A stretch of 27,837 nucleotides of DNA from JAKSUT01 sp045616505 (GTDB lineage Bacteria > Cyanobacteriota > Vampirovibrionia > Gastranaerophilales > Gastranaerophilaceae). The stretch is from positions 1-27,837 of the forward strand of contig JAZLGV010000066.1 of NCBI GenBank assembly GCA_045616505.1, read 5' to 3'. Shown one piece after another: positions 17,401-22,938 of this stretch (its first letter is position 1; each line of letters starts with the position of its first letter). The notes under the pieces are model-generated. The model saw nothing but the letters and a program-made list of their open reading frames with translations. It had not been told where the DNA came from and made no database searches. Both the position numbers and the translations under genes were made by a program.

Positions 17401-17614
17401 AATCACATCTTGCTTCAACTGTATTTTTCTTGAAAATCAAATCTGTTTTGTAAAAGTCCTGAAAATTACCTTTTACTTTAGCTTTGTAAAAGTTTTTTTC
17501 TGGTGCACTTTCAAGAATAACCCCTTTTAGGTAACTTTCATATCCTCTTCTGAAACTTCCTGCGGTAGCCCTATCTTTTAGGTATTTAAAATTAAATTCT
17601 TCCTTCGTACTCAC
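14441..17614 (-). CDS. SNF2/Rad54-family DNA-dependent ATPase with SWIM zinc finger
   Basis: 1057 aa. The N-terminal SWIM motif C70-x-C72-x6-C79-x-H81 is followed by a bacterial SNF2-associated region to about residue 560, then the two ATPase lobes. Visible motifs are ADDMGLGKT with K625, VICPTSVV, ILDESQNIKN in place of DEAH, ALSGTPIENKLEELWS, LLFSQFVDM, SLKAGGTGLNLTGADYV, and YRIGQKKKVFVYRLITKGTVEEKI. Such proteins remodel protein-DNA or RNA-polymerase complexes; bacterial members include RapA-like factors and phage-defence helicases. No defence partner (nuclease, DISARM or BREX gene) is beside it, so a housekeeping role is more likely. The start is GTG 17614, whose G is also the last base of the TAG stop of a 27-aa upstream ORF. 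Confidence 0.93.
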   Translation of the reverse strand: MSTKEEFNFKYLKDRATAGSFRRGYESYLKGVILESAPEKNFYKAKVKGNFQDFYKTDLIFKKNTVEARCDCPLKEEWCKHAVAVAIKAINEHAYEDFLETKYGIESSFPDEDTALTEEPTGGYIFHFNHKRKPNFFSILIISRETKKVVRSIENILKALIEAQKNDPNFSLNASQKVELAIFQQLLKTSRQDKKAGWYDIPIAKFGDMFSLLAKADEVLDEKTKQRLKFSDKEWKLTLTVNSSNVGNIMLALEWKRPDKDESYPFEEIRYFSRQLKWGRYKNVIFPTNAPVSVIPQALIKSSFTDLKDADGGKFIYEELPKLQKVMDVEICEQISKLMLEQRPPLNIVTMGIDYDQSLKASLEFEYDGVRVPFSKTSEKTPYVTIKKDDNLYWVKRNIQHEQAAYNMLLACKFVPMQTNNLALEKENAIDFYNYYIQQAGEGWKFIEKDDMNFFKLMPEPFKLKAEIDFSENTTDGFELYLYGQAGDEKIKFDEVYSTIQNGEKYARIRSLGFVEYPVQNIYQMMRSFNSFDVYRNDEDKFTVKTYRAGLLNELTNLGVELVLSEKFSKFWEQMSTFSTTEDVTFPTEVKAELREYQHKGFSWLWFMYKYGLNGILADDMGLGKTLQALTLLQKAKDEDGAMPTLVICPTSVVFNWESEIQKFTPELTCLKLSGIERKSLFKEIPNYDIVITSYALVRRDIEKLRKINFRYIILDESQNIKNALSQTAQAVKTLNAPHKLALSGTPIENKLEELWSVFDFLMPGFLFNISEFNFRYVNPIMERADKTVEKRLKLQIYPFILRRMKRDVAKDLPDKVENIAYCELTPEQKDFYMEVFDSTKEELFKSIEQNGLEKSRMSIFSALLRLRQICCHPRLYDKDGFKGKIDSGKFNELKELLKEIIENGHRILLFSQFVDMLDIIKDWLKREDIPFEYLTGKTKDRQAAVENFNSNPSIPIFLISLKAGGTGLNLTGADYVIHYDPWWNPAVEDQATDRAYRIGQKKKVFVYRLITKGTVEEKIQKLKTAKRDLVDSVISVDRNITKSLTMDDVREIFSVD

Positions 17615-17697
17615 TATTTTGAGTATTTCTCACTTTCTTCTTTTTCTATGCTAAATAATTCATGCCAAAGGGTAATTGTCTTTTGTGAGCTATTCAT
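17614..17697 (-). CDS. 27-aa upstream ORF coupled to the SNF2 gene
   Basis: ATG 17697 follows a good Shine-Dalgarno (AGAGGTTGAG). The peptide begins MNSSQKTITLWHELFS and ends with a charged Glu/Lys-rich tail; it has no signal or membrane segment. Its TAG stop shares one base with the GTG start of the SNF2 gene (TAGTG), whose own Shine-Dalgarno is weak. Translation of the helicase therefore probably depends on ribosomes finishing this ORF. It may be a leader peptide that tunes helicase expression or a genuine small protein. No homologue is recognised. Confidence 0.6.
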   Translation of the reverse strand: MNSSQKTITLWHELFSIEKEESEKYSK

Positions 17698-17799
17698 ATC
17701 TCAACCTCTGACAAGCATAAATTAATCAGATTACGAGAGTTATTATTGCACAACTTAAAAAAAAATACAATAGTCTTTAATGATAAAATTTTAAATTTT

Positions 17800-19146
17800 T
17801 TACCATAATTCTCTGTATCTTTTTCCGTTGTTATAATAATCTTCAAAAGTTACTAAATCTCTTGGCATATTGTATTTTTCAGGGTATAAAGCCCAAGGTG
17901 AATATGGTTCGCAATCTTTTATTTTATATAAATCAATTTTAGTTATGTATTTGTATGTTTTTTTTAATTTTTCGATTAGTTCATTTTTTAATCTTAATTC
18001 TTTTCTGTCCTCATTCATTAATGAGCCAAAATATAAATATGATTTAACTTGTTTTTCTTCTAAATAATTTAAACATTTTATAAATTCTTCTGTTGTATAA
18101 TAAAATGCTCTGTGTTCTTTTCTCAAATAATCTTGTGCAAATACAGGCGAAATATTTAAAATAGAGTCATCTGATAAATTTCTTTTAAAAGCATTTATCA
18201 ATTTTTGAGTAGGTAATCCATCACTTTCAAATGTAACTTTTATTTGTTTAGGATAAGAAGTTCCTAAAATGTTGAATAATTCTATAAATAACTCTTGACT
18301 CATAGGATATGGATCAAAGCAAAAATAAAATTTTTCTATTCCATATTTGTTTTTTAAAGTTATAATTTCATCAGCGATAACTTGAGGTGAACGTAGTGAA
18401 ACTTTTTTTCGTCCTGTTATATAGGTCATAGCTTCACATCCACCACCGCACCAAGTGCAATTTCCAGGACACCCCCTGCCTGCGCAACATATAAAAGTTT
18501 TTTCATTTTTAATGTCGCACCTATTGTTTTCTAGGGTTATTCCTATTCCTGCTTTAAAATTTAACTCCCAATTTTTCAATTTTTCTACGGTATTTACAAA
18601 GCTGTACGAATTTAAATCGTTTTCATCTGAAATCCAAAAAGCTTTATTTTCGATAATTTCATCTTTTCTCCAAAATAAATTTGGAATATCAGAAAAATCT
18701 GTGTCGTTGTTTTTTATTTTTTGTGCAAGTTTTACGGACGGAATTTCACCTTCTCCTTTTACAATAGCATCAATAAACGGGAATTTTTCTAAAATATGTT
18801 TTGGAAAACATGAAGCTGTAAAACCTCCAAGTACAATAAAAACATTTGGGTTTTCTTCTTTTATTTTACGGGCAACCTCTATTGAATCATAGGTTTGAAA
18901 ATGCCAGTGTAGCGAAATGAAAATAATTTTAAAACCTTGTTCTTTTATATACTCAGAAATTGAAAAATTATAGTTATTTATTTTTTCAATACCAAGGTTT
19001 ACTATTTCGGTGCTAAATCCAGCAAGTTCAAGTTCGTTGCTGATAGAAAATAAACCCATTGCGATTTTTGTCGCAAAAAGACTTACACAATCTTTGAGTG
19101 TTTCTTGTACCATTGGAACATGCAAGAGCAATATTTCTTTGCTCAT
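17800..19146 (-). CDS. Radical SAM protein with N-terminal B12-binding-like domain
   Basis: 448 aa. Residues 1-150 form a Rossmann-like domain of the cobalamin-binding type (IIFISLHWH near 74-82, IVLGGFTAS 104-112, VKGEGEIP), without the DxHxxG histidine motif. The radical SAM core carries C226-x3-C230-x2-C233 (GRGCPGNCTWCGGG), the [4Fe-4S] ligands that cleave S-adenosylmethionine, plus neighbouring C220, C221 and C237. The substrate is unknown; relatives act as methyltransferases or cyclases on lipids, natural products or peptides. ATG 19146 overlaps the stop of the serine-hydrolase gene by 4 nt (ATGA), so the two are translationally coupled. About 100 bp separate its stop from the next upstream ORF, and no good terminator is visible there. 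Confidence 0.88.
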   Translation of the reverse strand: MSKEILLLHVPMVQETLKDCVSLFATKIAMGLFSISNELELAGFSTEIVNLGIEKINNYNFSISEYIKEQGFKIIFISLHWHFQTYDSIEVARKIKEENPNVFIVLGGFTASCFPKHILEKFPFIDAIVKGEGEIPSVKLAQKIKNNDTDFSDIPNLFWRKDEIIENKAFWISDENDLNSYSFVNTVEKLKNWELNFKAGIGITLENNRCDIKNEKTFICCAGRGCPGNCTWCGGGCEAMTYITGRKKVSLRSPQVIADEIITLKNKYGIEKFYFCFDPYPMSQELFIELFNILGTSYPKQIKVTFESDGLPTQKLINAFKRNLSDDSILNISPVFAQDYLRKEHRAFYYTTEEFIKCLNYLEEKQVKSYLYFGSLMNEDRKELRLKNELIEKLKKTYKYITKIDLYKIKDCEPYSPWALYPEKYNMPRDLVTFEDYYNNGKRYRELW

Positions 19147-20321
19147 AGAGTTTGTCCTTTAACAATTGTTTCATAAATCATAGAAGAAGCTTGTTGTATA
19201 AAGTTTTTGCCTAATGGAGAATTATATGGTCTGTTAGCTAAAATTACAACAATATATTTTCTACCTTCTGGGGTATAAACAATTCCTGCATCACCTAGCA
19301 TTTTTCCAATATCACCAGTTTTGTGAACAAACATAGCATCTTTTGGTAAGCCAGCTTGAATAAGTCTGTTGTTTTCAACATGGCTCATATAATCAATAAT
19401 ATATTCTCTAGAATTTATGTTTAAAAATCCAGGGTTATCAATGTTGTATAACATTTTTGCTAAATCACGTGCAGTTGTATAATTTGTTCCAGCTAAATCT
19501 GGCAACCAATTATTAACAGTTGTATGTTGAATACCCCAACTTCTTAACGCACCATTAACATCTGGCATTCCGCCAATTTTTGCCATAATCATATTTGTTG
19601 CACTATTATCTGAAACTTGAATCATTTTTTTTGCAAGTTCATCAATAGTGTAGTTTGTTCCTGACATTGTATTTTTGATTGTTCCTGAACCTTCAGCTTT
19701 ATAGTAAGGTGTCAATGTCATTTCATCATATATAGTAAGTTGGTTTTCTTCTATTGATTTGAATAATTGAATTAATACAGGTAATTTAATTATACTTGCA
19801 GCAGAATATACTTTAGAACCATTAATATCTGCGTATTTACCTGAGTCGTAATCCCAAACGTATATTGATGGTTGAATTGTTTTATAATTATTCATCAACA
19901 GTTTAAGATTATTTTCAAGTCCAACCATTCTTTCTGTTGTGTAAAGATTTGCCATTAAAGGTTTTTTAGTTCTTGCACTTCTTAATAAGTTTGTGTTTAG
20001 AACATTGTCGTTATTTAAATATTTTGCAGTTGGAAACAATAAGTCTTGGCAATCAACTTTTACCGCACTATTAGGTTTTCCAACGAATAATGGGGCTACA
20101 AAATCGTTTAGAACTAACGGCATAACACCATATCCTATGCATGCCAAAAGACCAAAAGAAACAAGTTTTGCAAAAATATTTGCTTTTTTGCGTTTTACAT
20201 ATCTTTTTGGGCGTTGCGGTGCAATAGGCGAAGTTCTAGGTTTTACAACGTATGGAAGTTGTCGTTGTGTGCCGTAAAATTCGTCGTAATCATAACGATA
20301 TTTTCTTGCTAATTCTCCCAT
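19143..20321 (-). CDS. Membrane-anchored class A beta-lactamase/PBP-like serine hydrolase
   Basis: 392 aa. A basic cytoplasmic N-terminus (about 47 residues, Arg/Lys/Pro-rich) precedes one transmembrane helix (about 48-72), placing the catalytic domain outside the membrane. Motifs are S176-I-I-K179 (nucleophile SxxK), S237-D-N239, and K334-T-G336. The omega-loop Glu of true class A beta-lactamases (E166) appears replaced by Asp in WLPDLAG (272-278), and the loop is short, with TNYTTARDL following. This looks like the serine hydrolases common in the cyanobacterial lineage, so a cell-wall peptide hydrolase or PBP-like role is as likely as antibiotic hydrolysis. The start is ATG 20321 after a G-rich site. 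It is coupled to the radical SAM gene downstream. Confidence 0.9.
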   Translation of the reverse strand: MGELARKYRYDYDEFYGTQRQLPYVVKPRTSPIAPQRPKRYVKRKKANIFAKLVSFGLLACIGYGVMPLVLNDFVAPLFVGKPNSAVKVDCQDLLFPTAKYLNNDNVLNTNLLRSARTKKPLMANLYTTERMVGLENNLKLLMNNYKTIQPSIYVWDYDSGKYADINGSKVYSAASIIKLPVLIQLFKSIEENQLTIYDEMTLTPYYKAEGSGTIKNTMSGTNYTIDELAKKMIQVSDNSATNMIMAKIGGMPDVNGALRSWGIQHTTVNNWLPDLAGTNYTTARDLAKMLYNIDNPGFLNINSREYIIDYMSHVENNRLIQAGLPKDAMFVHKTGDIGKMLGDAGIVYTPEGRKYIVVILANRPYNSPLGKNFIQQASSMIYETIVKGQTL

Positions 20322-20337
20322 TAAGCCCCCAAATGTT

Positions 20338-20358
20338 TAAGTATATTAATTATACTTA
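20338..20358 (-). promoter_or_regulatory. Palindrome covering a TATAAT -10 upstream of the serine hydrolase
   Basis: TAAGTATA-N5-TATACTTA is a perfect 8-bp inverted repeat. It contains TATAAT on the minus strand (20349-20354), a consensus -10 for the serine-hydrolase gene, though the -35 position (TTCTAA) is poor. A repressor site over the -10, or an activator-dependent promoter, would explain the layout. It gives the hydrolase and radical SAM genes a potential promoter separate from the upstream methyltransferase. Confidence 0.5.
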
Positions 20359-20404
20359 TTTGAGGCACTTTTTAGAATAGTCCAAATGGTGTAAATATTC
20401 GTTC

Positions 20405-20959
20405 CTAATTAAGTTTATAAGCCAAAAGTAACCCTGCAGGTAAATCTAAAATTTCGACTTGATAATTTTCGTCAGCTTTTATTGTATCTACGAATTCTTT
20501 TACTTTTTCTGCGTGAGAAGTAATGTTGTCGGCTGCGATAATAGCACCTTTTTTTAACTTTTTGTCAAGTATTTTGAAATATTCAATATATTCTCTTTTG
20601 TTTGCGTCAATAAATGCAAAATCATATTCTCCGTCAAGAGTTTTTAAAACATCGCAGGCTGAACCTTGTTTTATTGTTATGATGTCGTCTAATCCAAAAT
20701 CTTTAAAGTTTTTTTCTGCAAGTACAATTCTTTTTTCGTAATATTCAATAGTGGTAAGATGTCCGCCATTTTCTTTTAATGCTTTTGAAAGCCATAACCC
20801 TGAATATCCATTAGAAGTTCCAACTTCTACTCCAGATTTAAGTTTTGTGGCTTTGATTAGCATATTTAAAAAGTTTGCTGTCGAGCGAGCTATATTCCAA
20901 AAATCGTGTTGAGTTTCTTCTAATCCTTTAAGTATTGTTTCTTCTTGTTCTGTCCACAT
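20405..20959 (-). CDS. SAM-dependent O-methyltransferase, family 3
   Basis: 184 aa, single Rossmann-type domain of the caffeoyl-CoA OMT/TrmR type. Motif I is GVEVGTSNGYSG (43-54), which binds S-adenosylmethionine. The metal-binding set appears as D118 (FIDANKREY), D144 and N145 (AADN). It is a little shorter than typical members (about 200-220 aa), lacking part of the N-terminal arm. Members methylate catechol-type small molecules or, as in Bacillus TrmR, the wobble uridine of tRNA; which applies here is not visible. AAGG lies eight to nine bases before ATG 20959, close to the stop of the upstream beta-propeller gene (10 bp gap), so both are likely on one transcript. Confidence 0.9.
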   Translation of the reverse strand: MWTEQEETILKGLEETQHDFWNIARSTANFLNMLIKATKLKSGVEVGTSNGYSGLWLSKALKENGGHLTTIEYYEKRIVLAEKNFKDFGLDDIITIKQGSACDVLKTLDGEYDFAFIDANKREYIEYFKILDKKLKKGAIIAADNITSHAEKVKEFVDTIKADENYQVEILDLPAGLLLAYKLN

Positions 20960-20969
20960 TTTTAATGCC

Positions 20970-22433
20970 TTATTTTGAATTTGTTTTTTTAATAGTTTTT
21001 AAAACTTCAATAAATGATACAGGTATTTCTAAGGTACTTGTCTTTATTAAAGAATTTTTGTCTAAGTCGATTACGCAATATTTGTTTGTTTTTGTGTCTG
21101 TGATTATTGCTAAGTTTGTATTTTTAATTTGATAAATTTTTGTTGAAAAACCGCCTGTGTTAAGATTTATTGTTTTAACAAGTTCATCTGTAGTTGTGTT
21201 TAATACTTGAACTGCAGTTTCGCCTGCTGATAGTATGAATAATTTATCCTTGTATGTAATCATGTCGACTGGTTTTGTATCAAGCGGAAGTTCTAAAATT
21301 AAACTTGTTGTTGCCATATCGATGACTGCTAATCTATTTTTTATTCTGCTGATTACATAAATTTTTCCTTGAGAATAGCATATTTTTGTGATGCTTGGAA
21401 ATGTTCCGATGTTCTTTGTTGCATAATCGTTTGGGATATCAACTGTCCATAGTTCGTTTGTTTTTCTATCTGTGTAAAACAATATGTTGTTTGCTCCAAG
21501 CGCAAGTTTTTGGCACATTCCTTTTACTTTGATTTTTTGTTTTAACTTCATTGTGTTTAAATCCATAACGTAAATTAAAGAATTTGCGCTACTTGTTATG
21601 TATGCAAGATTTCGAGATTTATCTATAACAATTTCTTCTGCTGGTGTTGTTAAATCAATTTGTTTGATTATTCTTTCATCAGCTAGTGAAATTACATTTA
21701 CAAAAGTTTTTCCAAATGTTGTGACAAGTAAGAATTTCTCATCAGGAGTTGCTTTCATATCGTAAATAAGCCCACTTTGTGCAAGTGCATATTCGGGAGT
21801 TGTGTTTTCGCCTTTTACAACTTGGATGTTTTTAGAATAACAAGTTGCGATATATAAAGTTTTATCTTTTAGTTGAGTGATTGTTTGTACTTGGTTTTTG
21901 CTTAAACTTGTTGCTTTTTGAACTCTGTTGTTAACGGTGCTTTCGGCTTTCACTTTTAATCCTGCATCGTTTGCAGTTGGGATTTGAAGGTTTCCTATTA
22001 TCCCTTTTACATTGTCAGGAATTATTAAACCAGTTGGGACAAGTATGTCTTGTGGTAATAGACCTGTTTTTATTTCAACAGGTGGTTCTTTCATATATAA
22101 GATAGTTTTTCTGCCTTTTGAATCGGTTAGGACTTTTAATAAAACAAAATCGTTGTTTAATATAATAGCGCTAGGTTTAGACGAAAGTTTTTGACCTGAT
22201 GGAATAGTTGTTTTTACTGCAATAGTGTCAGGTTTTTTGATTAACGCAGGATATAATGGTAAGTATAAACTTCCATCTGGACATGTTAATAAGCCGTCAA
22301 ATCTGAATGTTGCGCCAGGTATTTCTTTTTTTATAAATGTTTTAATGTTGTCTGGTATTTTTGCGGCAAACGCATTTGATGTTGTTGTAAATAAGATTAC
22401 AACTGTTATAAAAAATCTGATTATTGTTTTCAT
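20970..22433 (-). CDS. Secreted YVTN-type beta-propeller repeat protein
   Basis: 487 aa with a Sec signal peptide (MKTIIRFFITVVILF..., probable cut after SNAFA). The mature protein has an N-terminal region with proline-rich segments (about 25-170). Repeated propeller blades follow, of the kind 'tLYIATCYSKNIQVV', 'FVNVISLADERIIKQIDL', 'LIYVMDLNTMKLKQKIKV', 'RLAVIDMATTSLILELPL' and 'AVQVLNTTTDELVKTINL', each a YVTN/YncE-like four-strand unit. Such proteins are surface or periplasmic scaffolds or sensors; no catalytic site is apparent. A TTG at 22451 would add six residues, but ATG 22433 has GGGGA (22441-22445) at good spacing and begins the signal peptide cleanly. It heads a group running towards the methyltransferase and serine hydrolase. 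Confidence 0.87.
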   Translation of the reverse strand: MKTIIRFFITVVILFTTTSNAFAAKIPDNIKTFIKKEIPGATFRFDGLLTCPDGSLYLPLYPALIKKPDTIAVKTTIPSGQKLSSKPSAIILNNDFVLLKVLTDSKGRKTILYMKEPPVEIKTGLLPQDILVPTGLIIPDNVKGIIGNLQIPTANDAGLKVKAESTVNNRVQKATSLSKNQVQTITQLKDKTLYIATCYSKNIQVVKGENTTPEYALAQSGLIYDMKATPDEKFLLVTTFGKTFVNVISLADERIIKQIDLTTPAEEIVIDKSRNLAYITSSANSLIYVMDLNTMKLKQKIKVKGMCQKLALGANNILFYTDRKTNELWTVDIPNDYATKNIGTFPSITKICYSQGKIYVISRIKNRLAVIDMATTSLILELPLDTKPVDMITYKDKLFILSAGETAVQVLNTTTDELVKTINLNTGGFSTKIYQIKNTNLAIITDTKTNKYCVIDLDKNSLIKTSTLEIPVSFIEVLKTIKKTNSK

Positions 22434-22483
22434 TAAAATATCCCCTATCAAAAAATAATGGAAAAATCCATAACCATATTAAT

Positions 22484-22492
22484 ATTATATCA
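22484..22492 (-). promoter_or_regulatory. Extended -10 of the beta-propeller gene
   Basis: On the minus strand TGA-TATAAT (TATAAT at 22484-22489) forms an extended -10 identical in its nine bases to that of the tRNA-Arg promoter. No good -35 is found 17 bp upstream. The expected leader is about 44 nt and contains a small hairpin (ATGGA/TCCAT). Confidence 0.6.
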
Positions 22493-22523
22493 AAAATAGT
22501 TTATATAATTATTATTTTAATTA

Positions 22524-22603
22524 ATTGTAACAGGTCTTAAAAATATTGATTTTATTATGTTTTCCGAATGTTTTATAATCGTTGTTACAATTCTTAAAAA
22601 TAT
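22524..22603. repeat. Repeated blocks in the divergent intergenic region
   Basis: TCTTAAAAATAT occurs twice as a direct repeat (22535-22546 and 22592-22603). ATTGTAAC (22524-22531) and its complement GTTACAAT (22584-22591) form an inverted pair just before each copy. They lie between the beta-propeller promoter and the sRNA promoter, so they may be shared regulator sites. Confidence 0.4.
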
Positions 22604-22608
22604 AAGAA
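22591..22608. promoter_or_regulatory. Inverted repeat just upstream of the sRNA promoter
   Basis: TTCTTA-N6-TAAGAA is a perfect 6-bp inverted repeat ending 7 bp before the -35 of the sRNA promoter, a usual position for an activator. One half overlaps a direct repeat found 57 bp upstream. Confidence 0.4.
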
Positions 22609-22615
22609 CAAAAGA

Positions 22616-22644
22616 TTGACTTCGAAAATTTTATATGCCATAAT
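22616..22644 (+). promoter_or_regulatory. Promoter of the free-standing small RNA
   Basis: TTGACT (22616-22621, five of six) and CATAAT (22639-22644, five of six) are separated by exactly 17 bp. TGC immediately before the -10 makes it extended. It is the best-formed promoter in the window. It points into a region without a plus-strand protein gene. The predicted start is near 22651. Confidence 0.8.
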
Positions 22645-22650
22645 ATGAGT

Positions 22651-22800
22651 ACAGATTTAAGTGTAGTCGAAACACTAAATAGCAAATAATTTAATTAACA
22701 TTACCCCCAAAACATATAAACTCCTAAATATAAACACTAAAAAGAGACCATTAGGATGCAGAAAACGACCCACTCGATTTTTAATTGAGTGGTTTTTTTT
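22651..22800 (+). ncRNA. Candidate small regulatory RNA, about 150 nt
   Basis: The transcript is bounded by a strong extended promoter and a Rho-independent terminator and has no credible ORF; the only ATG near the start (22645, 14 codons) lies at or before the predicted transcription start and has no Shine-Dalgarno. Predicted shape: a 5' hairpin (AGTGT/ACACT, 7-base loop), a long A-rich and probably unpaired middle containing ACCCCC and ACTCCT, possible CCTAA/TTAGG pairing, then the terminator stem. ACUCCU is complementary to Shine-Dalgarno sequences and is also the core of the unpaired motif in the cyanobacterial sRNA Yfr1. Kinship is only suggested. It does not show the SRP RNA, tmRNA or RNase P signatures. 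The following 22801-22938 holds nothing recognisable apart from a short GGGCG direct repeat. Confidence 0.62.
22770..22800 (+). terminator. Intrinsic terminator of the small RNA
   Basis: An 8-bp stem, CCACTCGA / TTGAGTGG (one G-U pair), with a 7-base loop at 22770-22792 is followed by eight T residues (22793-22800). The absence of a long A-run on its left makes it a plus-strand terminator only. Confidence 0.9.
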
Positions 22801-22938
22801 AGCTTTAATACTGGGTTTTGCCGGTATGGTGATATGAAAACAATAGTAATTAGGGTAAGATTGACACTTAATAGGGCGTTTTTGGGCGATTTTACTACTA
22901 TCTTTGTAGGGAAAATGTGAAATTTTGAGTAAAAATTA

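Noticed and set aside
14441..17614. DISARM/BREX-type defence island around the SNF2 helicase
   Set aside because: No methyltransferase, PLD, PglZ or nuclease partner is adjacent; the neighbours are a leader ORF and a peptide transporter.
18455..18892. Plus-strand ORF of 145 aa opposite the radical SAM gene
   Set aside because: Antisense to the radical SAM frame, including the cysteine cluster; composition is that of a reverse-strand shadow.
19143..20321. Antibiotic-resistance beta-lactamase
   Set aside because: The motif set is right, but the deacylating Glu of class A appears to be Asp in a shortened loop and the protein is membrane-tethered like cyanobacterial-lineage hydrolases; resistance cannot be claimed.
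22645..22689. 14-codon ORF at the head of the sRNA region
   Set aside because: Its ATG lies at or before the predicted transcription start and has no Shine-Dalgarno, so it is unlikely to be translated.
22651..22800. SRP RNA, 6S RNA or tmRNA identity for the small RNA
   Set aside because: No GGAAGCAGCC-type SRP apex, no long complementary 5' and 3' ends as in 6S RNA, and too short, without a tRNA-like end, for tmRNA.
22801..22938. Second promoter or RNA after the sRNA terminator (TTGACA at 22861)
   Set aside because: No -10 element at any acceptable spacing and no downstream plus-strand gene or terminator.
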